64,000 nt of DNA. It comes from Bryobacterales bacterium (lineage in GTDB: Bacteria > Acidobacteriota > Terriglobia > Bryobacterales > Bryobacteraceae). Shown here in pieces: positions 28,335 to 38,197 of this stretch (positions are counted from its first letter, which is position 1; each line of letters starts with the position of its first letter). The notes below the pieces were generated by a model. The model was not told the origin of the DNA. It saw only the letters and a list, made by a program, of their open reading frames with translations, and made no database searches. The position numbers and the translations under genes were made by a program. The stretch covers positions 1 through 64,000 of the forward strand of contig JADLBD010000144.1 in the NCBI GenBank assembly GCA_020847975.1, in the 5' to 3' direction.

Positions 28335-29489
28335 ATGCGGGTTTCCATGGTATGGGCACTGATTGTTTTGGCGCTGCTGCTGGCGACTTTGTCGTTATAT
28401 GGGGAAAGGGCGCGGGCGAGGTACTGGCGGGAGCGTGGGAGCGCGCCTCGAGGGAATTGGCCGGCGGCGACGGTGATTGTTCCGGTGAAGGGGGAGGATG
28501 AGGGGCTTCGAGAAAACCTGGCCTCGCTTGCGCTGCTCGATTATCCGGACTACGAATTGATTGTGGTTTCGCGCGGCGCGGAGGATGTGCCGCGGGGCGC
28601 GGCTCCGGAGCGCGCGCGACTGGTGTACGCGGGGGAAGGCGACGGGGAGAGTGGGGATAAGATCAACAATCTGCTGGCGGCGGTGCGGGCGGCGAGGAAG
28701 GAATCCGCGGTATTTGCATTTGCGGATTCCGATGGACGCGTCCCGGCGGGGTGGCTGCGCGCGTTGGCGGCCGCTTTGAATGAAGAGGGCGCGGGCGCGG
28801 CTACAGGGTACCGGTGGCACCTGCCGCAGCCGGTGGATTTCTGGAGCCTGCTGCGGAGCGTGTGGAATGCGGTGATCGCGGACGGGATGGGGCCCGGGGA
28901 TACGCGTTTCTGCTGGGGCGGGGCGATGGCGGTGAAGCGGGAGACATTCGAGCGCCTGGACATTCCCGGGTGGTGGAAGGGCGCGGTGAGCGACGACTAC
29001 CGCTTGAGCGAGGCGGTGAGGGCGGCGGGGATGAGGATCGTGTTCGCGCCGGGTGCGATGGTGGCTGCAACGGACCATACTGGCGGGATGGAGTTCTTAG
29101 GATGGATCACGCGGCAGATGCGGATCACGCGGTTTTATGCGCCGGGATTATGGCGGCTGGCGCTGGGGGCGCACGTGGTGTATTGCGGCTCAATGGTTGG
29201 GGCCGGATGGCTGGCATGGAAGGGGTGGTGGATGGCGGGCCTGGCCTTGGCGTGGCAATTGGGGATTGGGATGTGGAAGGGGTGGAGGAGGATGGAAAAT
29301 GCGCGGGGAGTGATGCGGGAGTATGAGGGATGGTTCAGTCGATGGGGGTGGGCGCATGTGGCGCTTGTACCGGTAGGGACATGGCTGTGGTTGTGTGCGT
29401 GTGTGGGGGCGGGGTTGTCGAACCGGATCCGGTGGCGGGGAGGGGAGCACGGGCTGAAGCGGTTGGGGGCACTTAGGACCGGACCGTAA
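28335..29489 (+). CDS. Membrane glycosyltransferase, GT2/GT21 (ceramide glucosyltransferase-like)
   Basis: 384 residues; the start may instead be the ATG at 28347 (MVWALIV), because a TACAAT box covers 28331-28336. An N-terminal helix precedes a GT-A domain: ATVIVPVKGEDEGLRENLAS, DYELIVVSR, then the metal-site Asp in FAFADSDGRVP, the acceptor-loop KGAVSDDYRLSEAVRAAGMR and a QMRITR segment in place of the usual (Q/R)XXRW. C-terminal hydrophobic helices follow (280-380). This is the layout of GT21 and of HpnI-like hopanoid enzymes; the substrate cannot be assigned. Only 29 bp separate it from the divergent aminopeptidase gene. Confidence 0.85.
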   Translation: MRVSMVWALIVLALLLATLSLYGERARARYWRERGSAPRGNWPAATVIVPVKGEDEGLRENLASLALLDYPDYELIVVSRGAEDVPRGAAPERARLVYAGEGDGESGDKINNLLAAVRAARKESAVFAFADSDGRVPAGWLRALAAALNEEGAGAATGYRWHLPQPVDFWSLLRSVWNAVIADGMGPGDTRFCWGGAMAVKRETFERLDIPGWWKGAVSDDYRLSEAVRAAGMRIVFAPGAMVAATDHTGGMEFLGWITRQMRITRFYAPGLWRLALGAHVVYCGSMVGAGWLAWKGWWMAGLALAWQLGIGMWKGWRRMENARGVMREYEGWFSRWGWAHVALVPVGTWLWLCACVGAGLSNRIRWRGGEHGLKRLGALRTGP

Positions 29490-29569
29490 GCGGTACCACT
29501 AAACTATTCCCGCAATCCTGACGAGTGATAGAGGGATTCCGGAACTGCCGCTAAGGGTGGGCGGCAATA

Positions 29570-31948
29570 GTGATTGGTACTCTGCAACGGTACACGAAGA
29601 TTGCGCCGGTGGTGGCGGCATTAGTCTGCCCCGGAATTCTGTACCCGCAGGTTCTTGAACCGGTATCGCATCCCTTGCGGATTGCGCGTCCGCGCTTTCG
29701 TCCAAAGATGGTGGAGGCGGTTTTCGCTGAAGTTTCGAAGCGGCTTCATGTGCCCATCGAGTGGGTGGAGGGAGAAAAGGAAGCCAGGGCGGACATGTGG
29801 GCGGCGGCGCGGAAGGAACAGGAAGAGGCGGACGGTTACTATGTTTCCGAGCCGTGGATGGAGTTGGAGATGGGGGCTGTGGGATGGCAGGGGAAACTGA
29901 GCGGCAGCGTGGTTGGAAAGCGAGTGGCGTTTTGTTCGCGGAACTTTGAAGCGGGAGAGGTGAGGAGGGCGCTGCCGGGAGCGGTGGCGGCGCCCTATGC
30001 GGAGACGGAGGCGGCGATCGCCGCGGTCTGCCGCGGTGAGGTGGATGCGGTGTACTTGAGCCGGAACCGCGTGTTGGAAACTCTGTTGAGGAGGCCGGCG
30101 GGGTGCGAGAGTGTGCCATTCGAGTACCGGCCGCTGCCGGATTCGACAGTGCCGGTGGTGATCCGGTCAAGAGGCGAATTCGCGCCGGTGGCGGAAGCGT
30201 TCCGGGCTGAGTTGACGCGGATGGCGGAAGACGGAGGGCTGCGGCGCATTCTGGAGCAAACATCGGAAATGCCGGGGCGGGAGAGCGAGTTGATCTCGCG
30301 GCTGCTGCTGGAGCGAAAGAAGATGCGGGTCTGGATGCAGGCGGTGGCGGCCGGGGCGGCGGGGCTGGTCATCATTGTGTGGCTGGCGTTCCGGCTGGAA
30401 AGGGCGAAAGTGTTGGCGGAGGCGGCGGCGAAGTCGAGATCGCAGTTTGTGGCGAACATGAGCCATGAGTTGCGGACGCCGATGAACGGGATCATCGGGA
30501 TGACGGAGTTGATGCTGGCAACGCCGCTGGACCAGATTCAGCGGGAGTGCATGGAAACGATGCGGGGCTCGGCGGACGCACTGTCGCAGGTGGTGGGGGG
30601 AATTCTCGATTTTTCCAAGCTCGAGGCGGGGGAGTTCCCGGCGGAGCGGACGCCATTCCCGGTGGAAACGGTAATCGAGGAAGTGGTGACGGTGATGGCT
30701 CCGAAAGCCTACCAAAAGGGGCTGGAGATCGGATTTCTACCGGACAGGAGCATGCCGCGGACCGTTGCGGGGGATCCGGGCGGAGTGCGGCAGGTATTGA
30801 TGCACCTGTTGAGCAATGCGGTGAAGTTTACGGAGAAGGGAGAGATCGCGGTGCGGGCGCGGGCGGAACACGCGGCGGGCGGGCGGCTGGAACTGGTATT
30901 TGCGGTGTCGGACACAGGGATAGGGATTCCCGTGGAGGCGCAGGCGCGGTTGTTCGAGCCATTCCGGCAGGCGGATGAATCGTCAAGGCGGCGTTACGCG
31001 GGGGCTGGGCTCGGATTGCACCTGTGCAAGCGGCTGGTGGAGAGGATGGGCGGGAGCATCGCAGTGGAGAGCCGGCGAGGTTGGGGGGCAACGTTTCATT
31101 TCCGGATCCCGGTGGAAGGGGGAGGCGCTGTGGGGCGGACAGCGGTGGAGGGGATGCGGATGGCGATTCAGGGAGGCTCGCGGTTTGACCGGGAAGTGCT
31201 GCGCAGCCATCTCGAATCGTTGGGAGTGGAGATCATGGCGGGTCCGGGCGGGGCGGACGGGATCCTGACGGAGGATCTTCCGGCGGCCTATCAGAGCGGA
31301 GTTCCGGTGATTCTGATGACGACGCAGGAACGGGCGGTGAGTCTGGATACGCGGATGGGGCCGCGGCCGTGCGCGCTGCTGTTTGCGCCGTACCGGAGAA
31401 AGAAACTGGAGGCGTGCCTGCGGGCGATTCGCGACAGGGCTCCGCTCCTGGTAGCGGACTTCGAGGCGCTGACGGAAGCGGTGGAGGGAGACGGGTTGGC
31501 CTTGGAACGGCGCGCAAGGATCCTGGTGGCGGACGACAATGCCGTGAACCGGCTGGTGGCGAGGCGGTTGCTCGAAAAGCTGGGGTATGAAGTGGACCTG
31601 GTGATGAACGGGCAGGAGGCGGTTCTGGCGACGGATGTGCTGCACTACGACCTGATTCTGATGGATTGCCACATGCCGGGGATGGACGGGTTCGAGGCAT
31701 GCGAGCAGATCCGGCGAAAGAACAACAGGCCGGACCGGCCGGTGATCATCGCCCTGACGGCCGGCGGGACACAATCCGACCGGGAGCGGAGCCGGACGGC
31801 GGGGATGGACGATTATCTGATTAAGCCGGCCGATGCATACAGTTTGCGGGCGGCGCTGCAAAAATGGGTTCCGGGCCGGCAGGAAGAGCGGAGAGCGCTG
31901 CAGGAGGCGGTGGCGCGGAGTGTGGATGCCATGCGAATCGAGGTATGA
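29570..31948 (+). CDS. Hybrid sensor histidine kinase with periplasmic SBP-like sensor
   Basis: 792 residues from a GTG. A signal-like N-terminus is followed by a region resembling a solute-binding protein family 3 sensor (about 30-235: [20 protein letters not shown]). A membrane helix (about 262-280, [19 protein letters not shown]) precedes the HisKA domain with H299 in [13 protein letters not shown], an HATPase domain ([28 protein letters not shown]), a degenerate receiver-like stretch (about 525-620) and a true receiver with D699 in [13 protein letters not shown]. It may act in an internal phosphorelay; no separate output regulator adjoins it. Confidence 0.9.
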   Translation: MIGTLQRYTKIAPVVAALVCPGILYPQVLEPVSHPLRIARPRFRPKMVEAVFAEVSKRLHVPIEWVEGEKEARADMWAAARKEQEEADGYYVSEPWMELEMGAVGWQGKLSGSVVGKRVAFCSRNFEAGEVRRALPGAVAAPYAETEAAIAAVCRGEVDAVYLSRNRVLETLLRRPAGCESVPFEYRPLPDSTVPVVIRSRGEFAPVAEAFRAELTRMAEDGGLRRILEQTSEMPGRESELISRLLLERKKMRVWMQAVAAGAAGLVIIVWLAFRLERAKVLAEAAAKSRSQFVANMSHELRTPMNGIIGMTELMLATPLDQIQRECMETMRGSADALSQVVGGILDFSKLEAGEFPAERTPFPVETVIEEVVTVMAPKAYQKGLEIGFLPDRSMPRTVAGDPGGVRQVLMHLLSNAVKFTEKGEIAVRARAEHAAGGRLELVFAVSDTGIGIPVEAQARLFEPFRQADESSRRRYAGAGLGLHLCKRLVERMGGSIAVESRRGWGATFHFRIPVEGGGAVGRTAVEGMRMAIQGGSRFDREVLRSHLESLGVEIMAGPGGADGILTEDLPAAYQSGVPVILMTTQERAVSLDTRMGPRPCALLFAPYRRKKLEACLRAIRDRAPLLVADFEALTEAVEGDGLALERRARILVADDNAVNRLVARRLLEKLGYEVDLVMNGQEAVLATDVLHYDLILMDCHMPGMDGFEACEQIRRKNNRPDRPVIIALTAGGTQSDRERSRTAGMDDYLIKPADAYSLRAALQKWVPGRQEERRALQEAVARSVDAMRIEV

Positions 31949-32076
31949 GTGAGCAGGATTTATTGAGACCTGGGGCGGCGCGGACGCGTCTTTGGAGTGT
32001 AGGTGGACCTGGCATAGGTTACTATAGTGTGTAGATGCTGGCGGAGTGTCTCCGCCGGCTTCTGAAAGGCTGGGCA

Positions 32077-33321
32077 ATGAATCGCCGCTTCAAACTGTTT
32101 GTAGTTACCTCCTCCAGTTGTCTGGTGGTGCTACTGATGATTGGCGCCGTCAAGGGCCGGAGCGCATCGCCGGATGACGCCTACAAGCACCTTGCCGTGT
32201 ACACCGAAGTGCTTTCGCGGATCAAGAGCGATTACGTGGAAGAACCGGACATGAAGAATGTCACGTTAGGAGCGCTGAACGGGCTGCTCGAGTCGGTGGA
32301 TCCGTATGCCAGCTATCTAAACGCGGACCAATACAAGCAATACGTCAAGTTCAAAGACAACCGGAAGGCCGGCGTTGGGCTGATCCTGTCGAAGAAGTTC
32401 GGCTACCTGAACGTGGTGGACGCGATTCCGGGAACGCCAGGGGACAAGGCAGGGCTGGCGACGGGGGATGTGTTGGAGGCGATTGGCGGAGTGTCCACGC
32501 GGGACATGCCGCTTGCCTATGCGGACCTGCTGCTGCATGGGGATCCGGGGACGAGCGTGGAACTGACCGTATTGCGGGTGCGGAAGGGGACCGATCCGCA
32601 GAAGGTCGGCCTGGTGCGGGCGATCACGAAACTGCCCGCGGTGGCGGCGAAGATGCTGCCGGACGGGGTGGGGCAGATCGTTTCCCCGAGCATGGAAGCG
32701 GGCAAGGCGAAAGAGATTGCTTCGGCGGTGAAATCGCTCGAGAAGCAGGGGGCGCAGAAGATTGTGCTGGACCTGCGGAATGCCGCGGATGGAACGCCGG
32801 AGGAAGGCGTCGCGGTAGCGAACCTCTTCCTCGAGAAGGGGCTGATGGCGTACCTGCAAGGACAGAAGGTGAGCCGGCAGAATTTTGACGCGGAAGCCTC
32901 GAAGCAGATCTGGAAGGGGCCGCTGGTGGTGATCACGAACCGGGGCACAGCGAACGGAGCGGAGATTGCGGCGGGGGCTCTGCTGGACAACAAGCGCGCC
33001 GAGGTGGTGGGGGAGCGGACCTACGGCGATGCGGCGGTGCGCAAAGCGATTCTGATGGACGACGGCGGGGCGGTGATTCTTTCGACGGCGAAATACTACT
33101 CGCCTTCGGGGAAGGCGTTGCAGGATACCGGGGTGACTCCCTCGGTTCCGGTGGTGGAGCAGGAAGCGGCCGCGGCAGATCCGGATGTGGAGCCGCCGGC
33201 CGAGCCGGCGCAACCCGAGCAGAAAAGCGGGGAAGACATTCTCCTGAAGAAAGCAATCGAAGTCTTGACTTCAGGCAAAGCTGTGGCGGTGAATCACAGC
33301 GTTGATCGTTGGGATCGTTAA
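32077..33321 (+). CDS. S41 (CtpA/Prc-like) protease homologue lacking catalytic Ser and Lys
   Basis: 414 residues; the ATG at 32077 has AAAGG about 9 nt upstream and begins a membrane or signal segment (RFKLFVVTSSSCLVVLLMIG). The family layout is complete: helical start (DAYKHLAVYTEVLSRIKSDY), GLLESVDPYASYLNADQY, a PDZ domain (about 90-170, GTPGDKAGLATGDVLEAIGG) and the protease core. In active homologues the nucleophile sits in GSASASE and the base 25 residues later in TFGKG. Here these read GTANGAE and TYGDA, so N293 and D318 occupy the two positions at exactly that spacing. Proteolysis is therefore unlikely; it may bind substrates through the PDZ domain. A Pro/Glu-rich tail follows. Confidence 0.88.
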   Translation: MNRRFKLFVVTSSSCLVVLLMIGAVKGRSASPDDAYKHLAVYTEVLSRIKSDYVEEPDMKNVTLGALNGLLESVDPYASYLNADQYKQYVKFKDNRKAGVGLILSKKFGYLNVVDAIPGTPGDKAGLATGDVLEAIGGVSTRDMPLAYADLLLHGDPGTSVELTVLRVRKGTDPQKVGLVRAITKLPAVAAKMLPDGVGQIVSPSMEAGKAKEIASAVKSLEKQGAQKIVLDLRNAADGTPEEGVAVANLFLEKGLMAYLQGQKVSRQNFDAEASKQIWKGPLVVITNRGTANGAEIAAGALLDNKRAEVVGERTYGDAAVRKAILMDDGGAVILSTAKYYSPSGKALQDTGVTPSVPVVEQEAAAADPDVEPPAEPAQPEQKSGEDILLKKAIEVLTSGKAVAVNHSVDRWDR

Positions 33322-33354
33322 GATTAGCAGCAGTTGAAGGAATATGCAGAATCT

Positions 33355-33663
33355 ATGCCTCTGTATGAATACCGATGCAAACAATGTGACCGTGTTTTCG
33401 AGGTGATTCAGAAGTTTTCCGACTCCCCACTCACAGTCCATGAGGGTTGCGGCGGCGAGGTGGAACGATTGCTGTCCGCGCCCGGGTTGCATTTCAAGGG
33501 AACCGGGTGGTACGTGACGGACTACGCCCGGTCAGGCGGGTCGAAGGCGGGCAAGAGCGAATCGAAGAACGGCTCGACGGAGAGTAAGAGCGAGGGTTCC
33601 GGAAGTTCGAAGCCTGCCGCCGCTTCGACCGAGACATCGAAATCCACCGCAAAGAAGGATTGA
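33355..33663 (+). CDS. FmdB-family zinc ribbon protein
   Basis: 102 residues beginning MPLYEYRCKQCDRVFEV, the hallmark of FmdB-type putative regulatory proteins. The first zinc knuckle is C8-x2-C11. The second reads H29-E-G-C32 where the family usually has CPxC, so His may replace a Cys ligand. Residues 48-65 (KGTGWYVTDYARSGG) are also typical of the family. The C-terminal 40 residues are low-complexity Ser/Lys/Glu. A TTG at 33334 could add seven residues, but MPLYEY is the conserved start. It follows the S41 homologue by 33 bp and may be co-transcribed. Confidence 0.88.
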   Translation: MPLYEYRCKQCDRVFEVIQKFSDSPLTVHEGCGGEVERLLSAPGLHFKGTGWYVTDYARSGGSKAGKSESKNGSTESKSEGSGSSKPAAASTETSKSTAKKD

Positions 33664-33753
33664 GGGAAAGGTAGAGCGTTTCCCGGGCGTCGAGGCACGG
33701 AAGCTCAAGCTTTCAGGCCATTCCGCCGATTACCGTGGGGGACGACTCTGCGC

Positions 33754-36453
33754 ATGAACTGTCTCTACTGCGGGCAAAAGCTTTCCAGTGACCGGGATCC
33801 GGGGCTTGGTTCCTTCTGCTCGGCAAATCATCAGCGCAAATTTGGAGTGGATATCCGGGTGCTGCTGCAACTGCAGAACCCCGGCAGGCTCGAGATCCCG
33901 CGGCCGGAATCCACCGCGTCTTCGAACTGTCTTTACTGCGCGCAGCCGTTGAGCATTCGCAAGCGGCTGAAAGGGTGGCAGTTCTGCAATTCCGAACATG
34001 AAGATCTGTACTACCGGCAGTGGAACGAGCAGGCGATGGCGCGGCTTGGGGGGGCGGCGGCACTCGAGGAGGACCTGTACGGAGTGGATCTCACGGAGGG
34101 GGATCCACAAGCGATTCCGCGCTGCCAGTACTGCGACGAGCCGTTGAGTGTGGGCAGGCGGCTGAAGAGACGCAGGTTTTGCAGCGAGGAGCATGAGGAG
34201 CAGTACCGGCAACAGCAAAGCAGCCTGGTTTTTTCGCGGCTGCGGCTGGAGGACCGGCCAAGGGCGCGCCCCAGGCGGTTGTGGGATCCGCGGAACACGG
34301 AAGGCTGCGGAGGGTTCGAGCAGATGCCGGTTCCGCCAAAGCCGGGACGGCTGACGTTATATCCGGCCGGGGGGATACAATTCTCGATTTCGCCGTCGAT
34401 TTTGAGATTCGGCGGAGAAATTCTGAAGCTGGCTTCCGGCGGGGCGGTAGCGCGTCCGCGATTGCGAGGAATTGCTCTGGGCGGGAAGGAAGTGGCGGAG
34501 GCGGGGAAGGTGGAACTGAAGATTGGCGTTCCCCCGTGCCCGGCCGTAATCTGCCGGCTGGGGGAACCAGCGCCTGAGCCGCCCGGGAGACTGATCGTGT
34601 TGCCAGGCAGCGCCGGATGTACGGCGATTCGGGAAGACCTGCCGGAGGCAGCGTTTGTGGCCGAGGAACTGCTGCGGCTGCCGCCGGATGCGGGTTTTCT
34701 GGACTACCCGCGGGCACAAGTACCGGAGCGTTTCCGGCGCCCGCTGTGGATGCCGCGCATGGCGGTTTCTTCGCTTGGGCCGGTTGTGGCGGAGGGTTCG
34801 GAAATTGGCTCGCGCATTGGGGCCGGGGTGCTTTCAGCCGTCAGCGATGAGCCATCAGCCAAGCCGATTGGGCGGATGGAAAGCCCATCGATGATGGCCG
34901 GGTGCGGATACGTCACCATAGCTCCGAATGGGAGCCAGCCGCCGGCGCTGGTTTCCGAGAGGACGTGGATTGGCGTGGAGGAGAGCCCGTTGTTGCCGCG
35001 GGCAATGGGGCCACCCTGGGGTGGCGAGCGGGTGGCGGGCAGCGGGTATTCCAAGCCGCGGGTGTTTGCGAGGATTGCAGGACGGCGCGTGCCTGGTTGG
35101 TTCGAGGGAGAGAGCGGCGAGTTGCACATGCCGCGCCAGCCGAAGGAGGCGCCGCATCACGCCGCGCCCGAAGGTGGTCCGGTGGCGGTGTCGAGCCGCG
35201 TGGTGGATCGCGGACGGGCGGGAAGGGCGGAACGGGATTGGGCGGTTGCCAGGATGGAGGCTGTGCTTCCGGATCCGGATAAGATCCGGAGTGAAGAGCA
35301 GTTGAAGGCGAGCGTTCCGCGTGATGTGGCTCGCGGGAAGGATTGCCGCCGCGATGCGCCAGGGGAAACGTTCCTGGCCTCGGGCTCTCACGAGGCGATA
35401 TTTCCGCGAATGGGCGCAGTGGTGTCCGAAGGTAAATGGGGCGCTGCCGGATTCCGCGCGGTGGGGCGAACGAGGGAGTTTTCCATCTTGCCGCGTGGAA
35501 CGGCCGATGGCTTCCTGACCATGGCCGCGGGGTTGGCGGTTCCGAAGATGGAAGGCATGCGAGGCGCGGAGTTGATCCGGAGCGCCGGCTGCTGGAATCC
35601 GCTGCCCGTGGGACTGGAGGCCGCCAAGCGTTCGAGCGCGGCCGCATGGAAGCAGGAGCCGGCGCCGGTCCTGGTGCGGCGGGCCCTGCCATGGAAAGCT
35701 CCGGCGTGGACTGGCCGCGGCGGGCTGGCGGCGTTGACCAGTCTTGCGCCCAGCGGTTGGCGTGGAACGACGCAAGGGCTGGCGTGGCAGGCGGAGGGAG
35801 GAAGCCGGCAGATAGTCTATCCGGCTTGGCCATTGGCTTCGACGAAAGGTAGACCATTGCAGCGGGGTCATCTGCATCTGATGGCGGCACGTGGACTCCA
35901 ATCGAATCGGGTTGGGAACGGATCTTGTGGTGAATGGAGGGGTGGTCCAGGACCACTGCTGCCGGGCGCGGGGCAGAGCCGGCCGGAGGCCGCAGTTTTG
36001 GGGCGTGGGTATTTGTGGCCCGTGGGTACGAATCCGAAGCGCTGGGGGTGGGCGGTGAGGGGAGAGCCCCGATTCGCGGGAGCGGGCCGTGTGAAGATGC
36101 CGAAACCTCTGGTGAACGCAGGGGCGGGGCTGTTGCGGCGGGCGGGAGATCGGGTTGGGGAATGGACCGCGAAAGCGGGCGTGTGGACTGCAACGAGCGG
36201 AGAATGGCGCGAGCGGCCGCTGACCCATCCACAGCTGCCCGGGGTGAAGGATGAGGGACACTTCCCAGGGATGCGGCAGGGTGGGGCAGCCGCTCTCGGG
36301 TGGAGTGCGGGCGGGCAGGAAACCGGAGGGTGTGCCCGGGAACTGGTGATGGCCTACCGGTTTGTGTTTCCGGCGGCAGCGGCAACGGAGTTGGAGGTGT
36401 TGCCTGCAAGGCGGCGGTCGGGGGCTAGGGGGAAGATAGTAGTCCTGCGGTAA
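33754..36453 (+). CDS. 899-residue protein with three N-terminal C-x2-C-x15-C-x3-H zinc fingers
   Basis: The N-terminus holds three copies of a short zinc-binding unit: C3/C6/C22/H26, C59/C62/C78/H82 and C124/C127/C143/H147. All have identical spacing, and copies two and three share the cores CAQPLSIRKRLKGWQFCNSEH and CDEPLSVGRRLKRRRFCSEE. The pattern recalls FCS/TRASH-type treble-clef fingers. From about residue 180 the chain is Gly/Ala/Arg/Pro-rich without clear domains; short stretches look like beta strands (RLTLYPAGGIQFSI, FVFPAAAATELEVL). There is no signal peptide. GGGGGA lies about 11 nt before the ATG. Long antisense frames exist from 34855 but lack features of a gene. The function is unknown; metal-dependent protein or nucleic-acid binding is possible. 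Confidence 0.7.
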   Translation: MNCLYCGQKLSSDRDPGLGSFCSANHQRKFGVDIRVLLQLQNPGRLEIPRPESTASSNCLYCAQPLSIRKRLKGWQFCNSEHEDLYYRQWNEQAMARLGGAAALEEDLYGVDLTEGDPQAIPRCQYCDEPLSVGRRLKRRRFCSEEHEEQYRQQQSSLVFSRLRLEDRPRARPRRLWDPRNTEGCGGFEQMPVPPKPGRLTLYPAGGIQFSISPSILRFGGEILKLASGGAVARPRLRGIALGGKEVAEAGKVELKIGVPPCPAVICRLGEPAPEPPGRLIVLPGSAGCTAIREDLPEAAFVAEELLRLPPDAGFLDYPRAQVPERFRRPLWMPRMAVSSLGPVVAEGSEIGSRIGAGVLSAVSDEPSAKPIGRMESPSMMAGCGYVTIAPNGSQPPALVSERTWIGVEESPLLPRAMGPPWGGERVAGSGYSKPRVFARIAGRRVPGWFEGESGELHMPRQPKEAPHHAAPEGGPVAVSSRVVDRGRAGRAERDWAVARMEAVLPDPDKIRSEEQLKASVPRDVARGKDCRRDAPGETFLASGSHEAIFPRMGAVVSEGKWGAAGFRAVGRTREFSILPRGTADGFLTMAAGLAVPKMEGMRGAELIRSAGCWNPLPVGLEAAKRSSAAAWKQEPAPVLVRRALPWKAPAWTGRGGLAALTSLAPSGWRGTTQGLAWQAEGGSRQIVYPAWPLASTKGRPLQRGHLHLMAARGLQSNRVGNGSCGEWRGGPGPLLPGAGQSRPEAAVLGRGYLWPVGTNPKRWGWAVRGEPRFAGAGRVKMPKPLVNAGAGLLRRAGDRVGEWTAKAGVWTATSGEWRERPLTHPQLPGVKDEGHFPGMRQGGAAALGWSAGGQETGGCARELVMAYRFVFPAAAATELEVLPARRRSGARGKIVVLR

Positions 36454-36544
36454 ACACCCTAAAGCTTGGGGAGTTATTCGCCGATCACAGAGTGACATCT
36501 TGAACGCAGTCCGTTGATGCGTCCACAATTCGCAGGAGCCTCGC

Positions 36545-38167
36545 ATGATCAGCTCGATACCGCTATTGGCGACGAATGACCCCTCCCCTGAGTCCGTCTT
36601 GCCGGCTTCGAAGGAAACGGGCGCCTTGGCCGGGGCCGTGTCATTGCATTTACAGGGACGGCGGGAGGAAGCCCTGGAAGCGCTCGAAAGCCAGCCGGAG
36701 GAGGCGATTCCGCTGCCGGAAACGCACTTTGCGCGCGGCCGGATTTGCTACGAACTGGGGCGGTACGAAGAGGCCGTTACGGGATTTGAGCGATTCCTGG
36801 CTATCTATCCGAACCACAAGCCGGCACGCTTCAACCTGGCGCTGTGTTTACAGTACGTTTCGAGATGGGAGGAGGCGGAGGCGCAGTTCCGGGCGGTGCT
36901 GGCGGCGGAGGAAGGGCACCATGCGGCACGGCAGGGATTGGGAATCTCCCTGTTGCATCAGCAGAAATTTCATGCGGCGCTCGAGGTGTTCGAGCAACTG
37001 TGCCTGGAGCAGGCTGATGAATCCGCTTTGTTCGGCCGCGCGGTGTCGTTGCAGTTGCTGTCGGAAGTAGACGCGGCGATGCAGGCTTACCAGCGGGTTC
37101 TGGAAGTGAATTCGGGGGCGCGGGAGGCGCTGATCAATCTGGTCACGCTGCAGCGGCAGTGCAGGAATACGGACGGGCTGAAGGAGTGTTGCGAGCGTCT
37201 TCTGGCGCTGGACCAGAACTCCGAAGCGGCGCGTGAGGGGCTGGCGACTGCCGCGTTTTGGGAAGGGGACTACAGGGCGTGCGCCGAGCACTGCACGCGG
37301 CTGCTCGAGACGCATCCCGAGAGTTTCGAACGCTGGTCAAACCTGGGGTTGGCGTGGCAGAAGGCAGGGGAACTCGACAAGTCGGCGGAAGCCTACGAGC
37401 GGGCGGCGGCATTGCGGCCGGAGGCGGCGGAATCGCACTCGAGCCTGGGCCTGGTGCATCAGCAACTCGGCCGGTTGGAGGAGGCGCAACAGAATCTGGA
37501 ACAGGCGCTCACACTGACTCCTGATTCGGCGGAGCTGCTGCTGAACCTGGGGTATGTTCATGAGCAGCAACAGCGGTGGGAAGATGCGGAGGCAGCGTAT
37601 CAGAAGCTGACGGCGGCTCATGCGGGGAATGCGGAAGGGTGGTTCCGGCTGGGCTATGCATGCTTGCAGCGCCATAATTTTGGGGCCGCGGCGGAAGCCT
37701 TCGCCGCCTGCGTGCAACGGAATCCGGAATGGCGCGAGGCGCGAATCAATTTGGGGCTGGCGTATCAGAAGGCGGGAGACCGCGATTCGGCGAAGAGCAC
37801 GCTCGGGCAACTCCTTGCGGCTGAGCCCGGATGTACGGACGCAATGCGCGGGCTGGCCGCGATCGCGCTCGAGGAGGGCAACGACGAAGAGGCCTTACGG
37901 TTTCATCAGCAATTGATGGACGCGGGCGAGCGGACTTCCGACGTGCTCTACAACTCGGCTCTGTTGTCGCAGAAGGCCGGGCGGCTGGAGGAAGCCGAAC
38001 GCCTGTACCGGGAGAGCCTGGCACAGCGGGCGGGATTTGCCGAGGCGCTGTTGAACCTGGGCCATACGCTGGCGGCGCTCGGAAGGGATGGCGAAGCCAG
38101 AGAATCGTGGCTGGAAGCGATTCGGGTGAAGCCGGAGCTGGCGACGGGGTATTTCCTGGCGGAGTAG
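36545..38167 (+). CDS. Cytoplasmic TPR-repeat protein
   Basis: 540 residues, AGGAG 7 nt before the ATG, no signal peptide. From about residue 30 to the end the chain is almost entirely tetratricopeptide repeats, roughly fourteen 34-residue units with the expected Gly/Ala/Pro pattern (for example ERWSNLGLAWQKAGELDKSA, AESHSSLGLVHQQLGRLEEA, AEALLNLGHTLAALGRDGEA). It is a protein-interaction scaffold; the partner is unknown. It follows the zinc-finger gene by 91 bp in the same direction. Confidence 0.85.
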   Translation: MISSIPLLATNDPSPESVLPASKETGALAGAVSLHLQGRREEALEALESQPEEAIPLPETHFARGRICYELGRYEEAVTGFERFLAIYPNHKPARFNLALCLQYVSRWEEAEAQFRAVLAAEEGHHAARQGLGISLLHQQKFHAALEVFEQLCLEQADESALFGRAVSLQLLSEVDAAMQAYQRVLEVNSGAREALINLVTLQRQCRNTDGLKECCERLLALDQNSEAAREGLATAAFWEGDYRACAEHCTRLLETHPESFERWSNLGLAWQKAGELDKSAEAYERAAALRPEAAESHSSLGLVHQQLGRLEEAQQNLEQALTLTPDSAELLLNLGYVHEQQQRWEDAEAAYQKLTAAHAGNAEGWFRLGYACLQRHNFGAAAEAFAACVQRNPEWREARINLGLAYQKAGDRDSAKSTLGQLLAAEPGCTDAMRGLAAIALEEGNDEEALRFHQQLMDAGERTSDVLYNSALLSQKAGRLEEAERLYRESLAQRAGFAEALLNLGHTLAALGRDGEARESWLEAIRVKPELATGYFLAE

Positions 38168-38178
38168 TCGGGTGGTAG

Positions 38179-38197
38179 CCAAGGGCTTTGCCCTGGG
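38179..38197. terminator. Possible hairpin between convergent genes
   Basis: AGGGC (38182-38186) and GCCCT (38190-38194) pair around a TTT loop, with CC and GG flanks that can extend the stem through a mismatch. It lies 15 nt after the TPR gene stop and before the opposing gene end at 38278. There is no T-tract on either side, so it is only a candidate. Confidence 0.35.

Noticed and set aside
34855-36546. 563-codon minus-strand frame opposite the zinc-finger gene
   Set aside because: Pro/Arg/Ser-rich with no domain or start signal; the plus frame is longer, fits the local gene direction and carries the zinc fingers.
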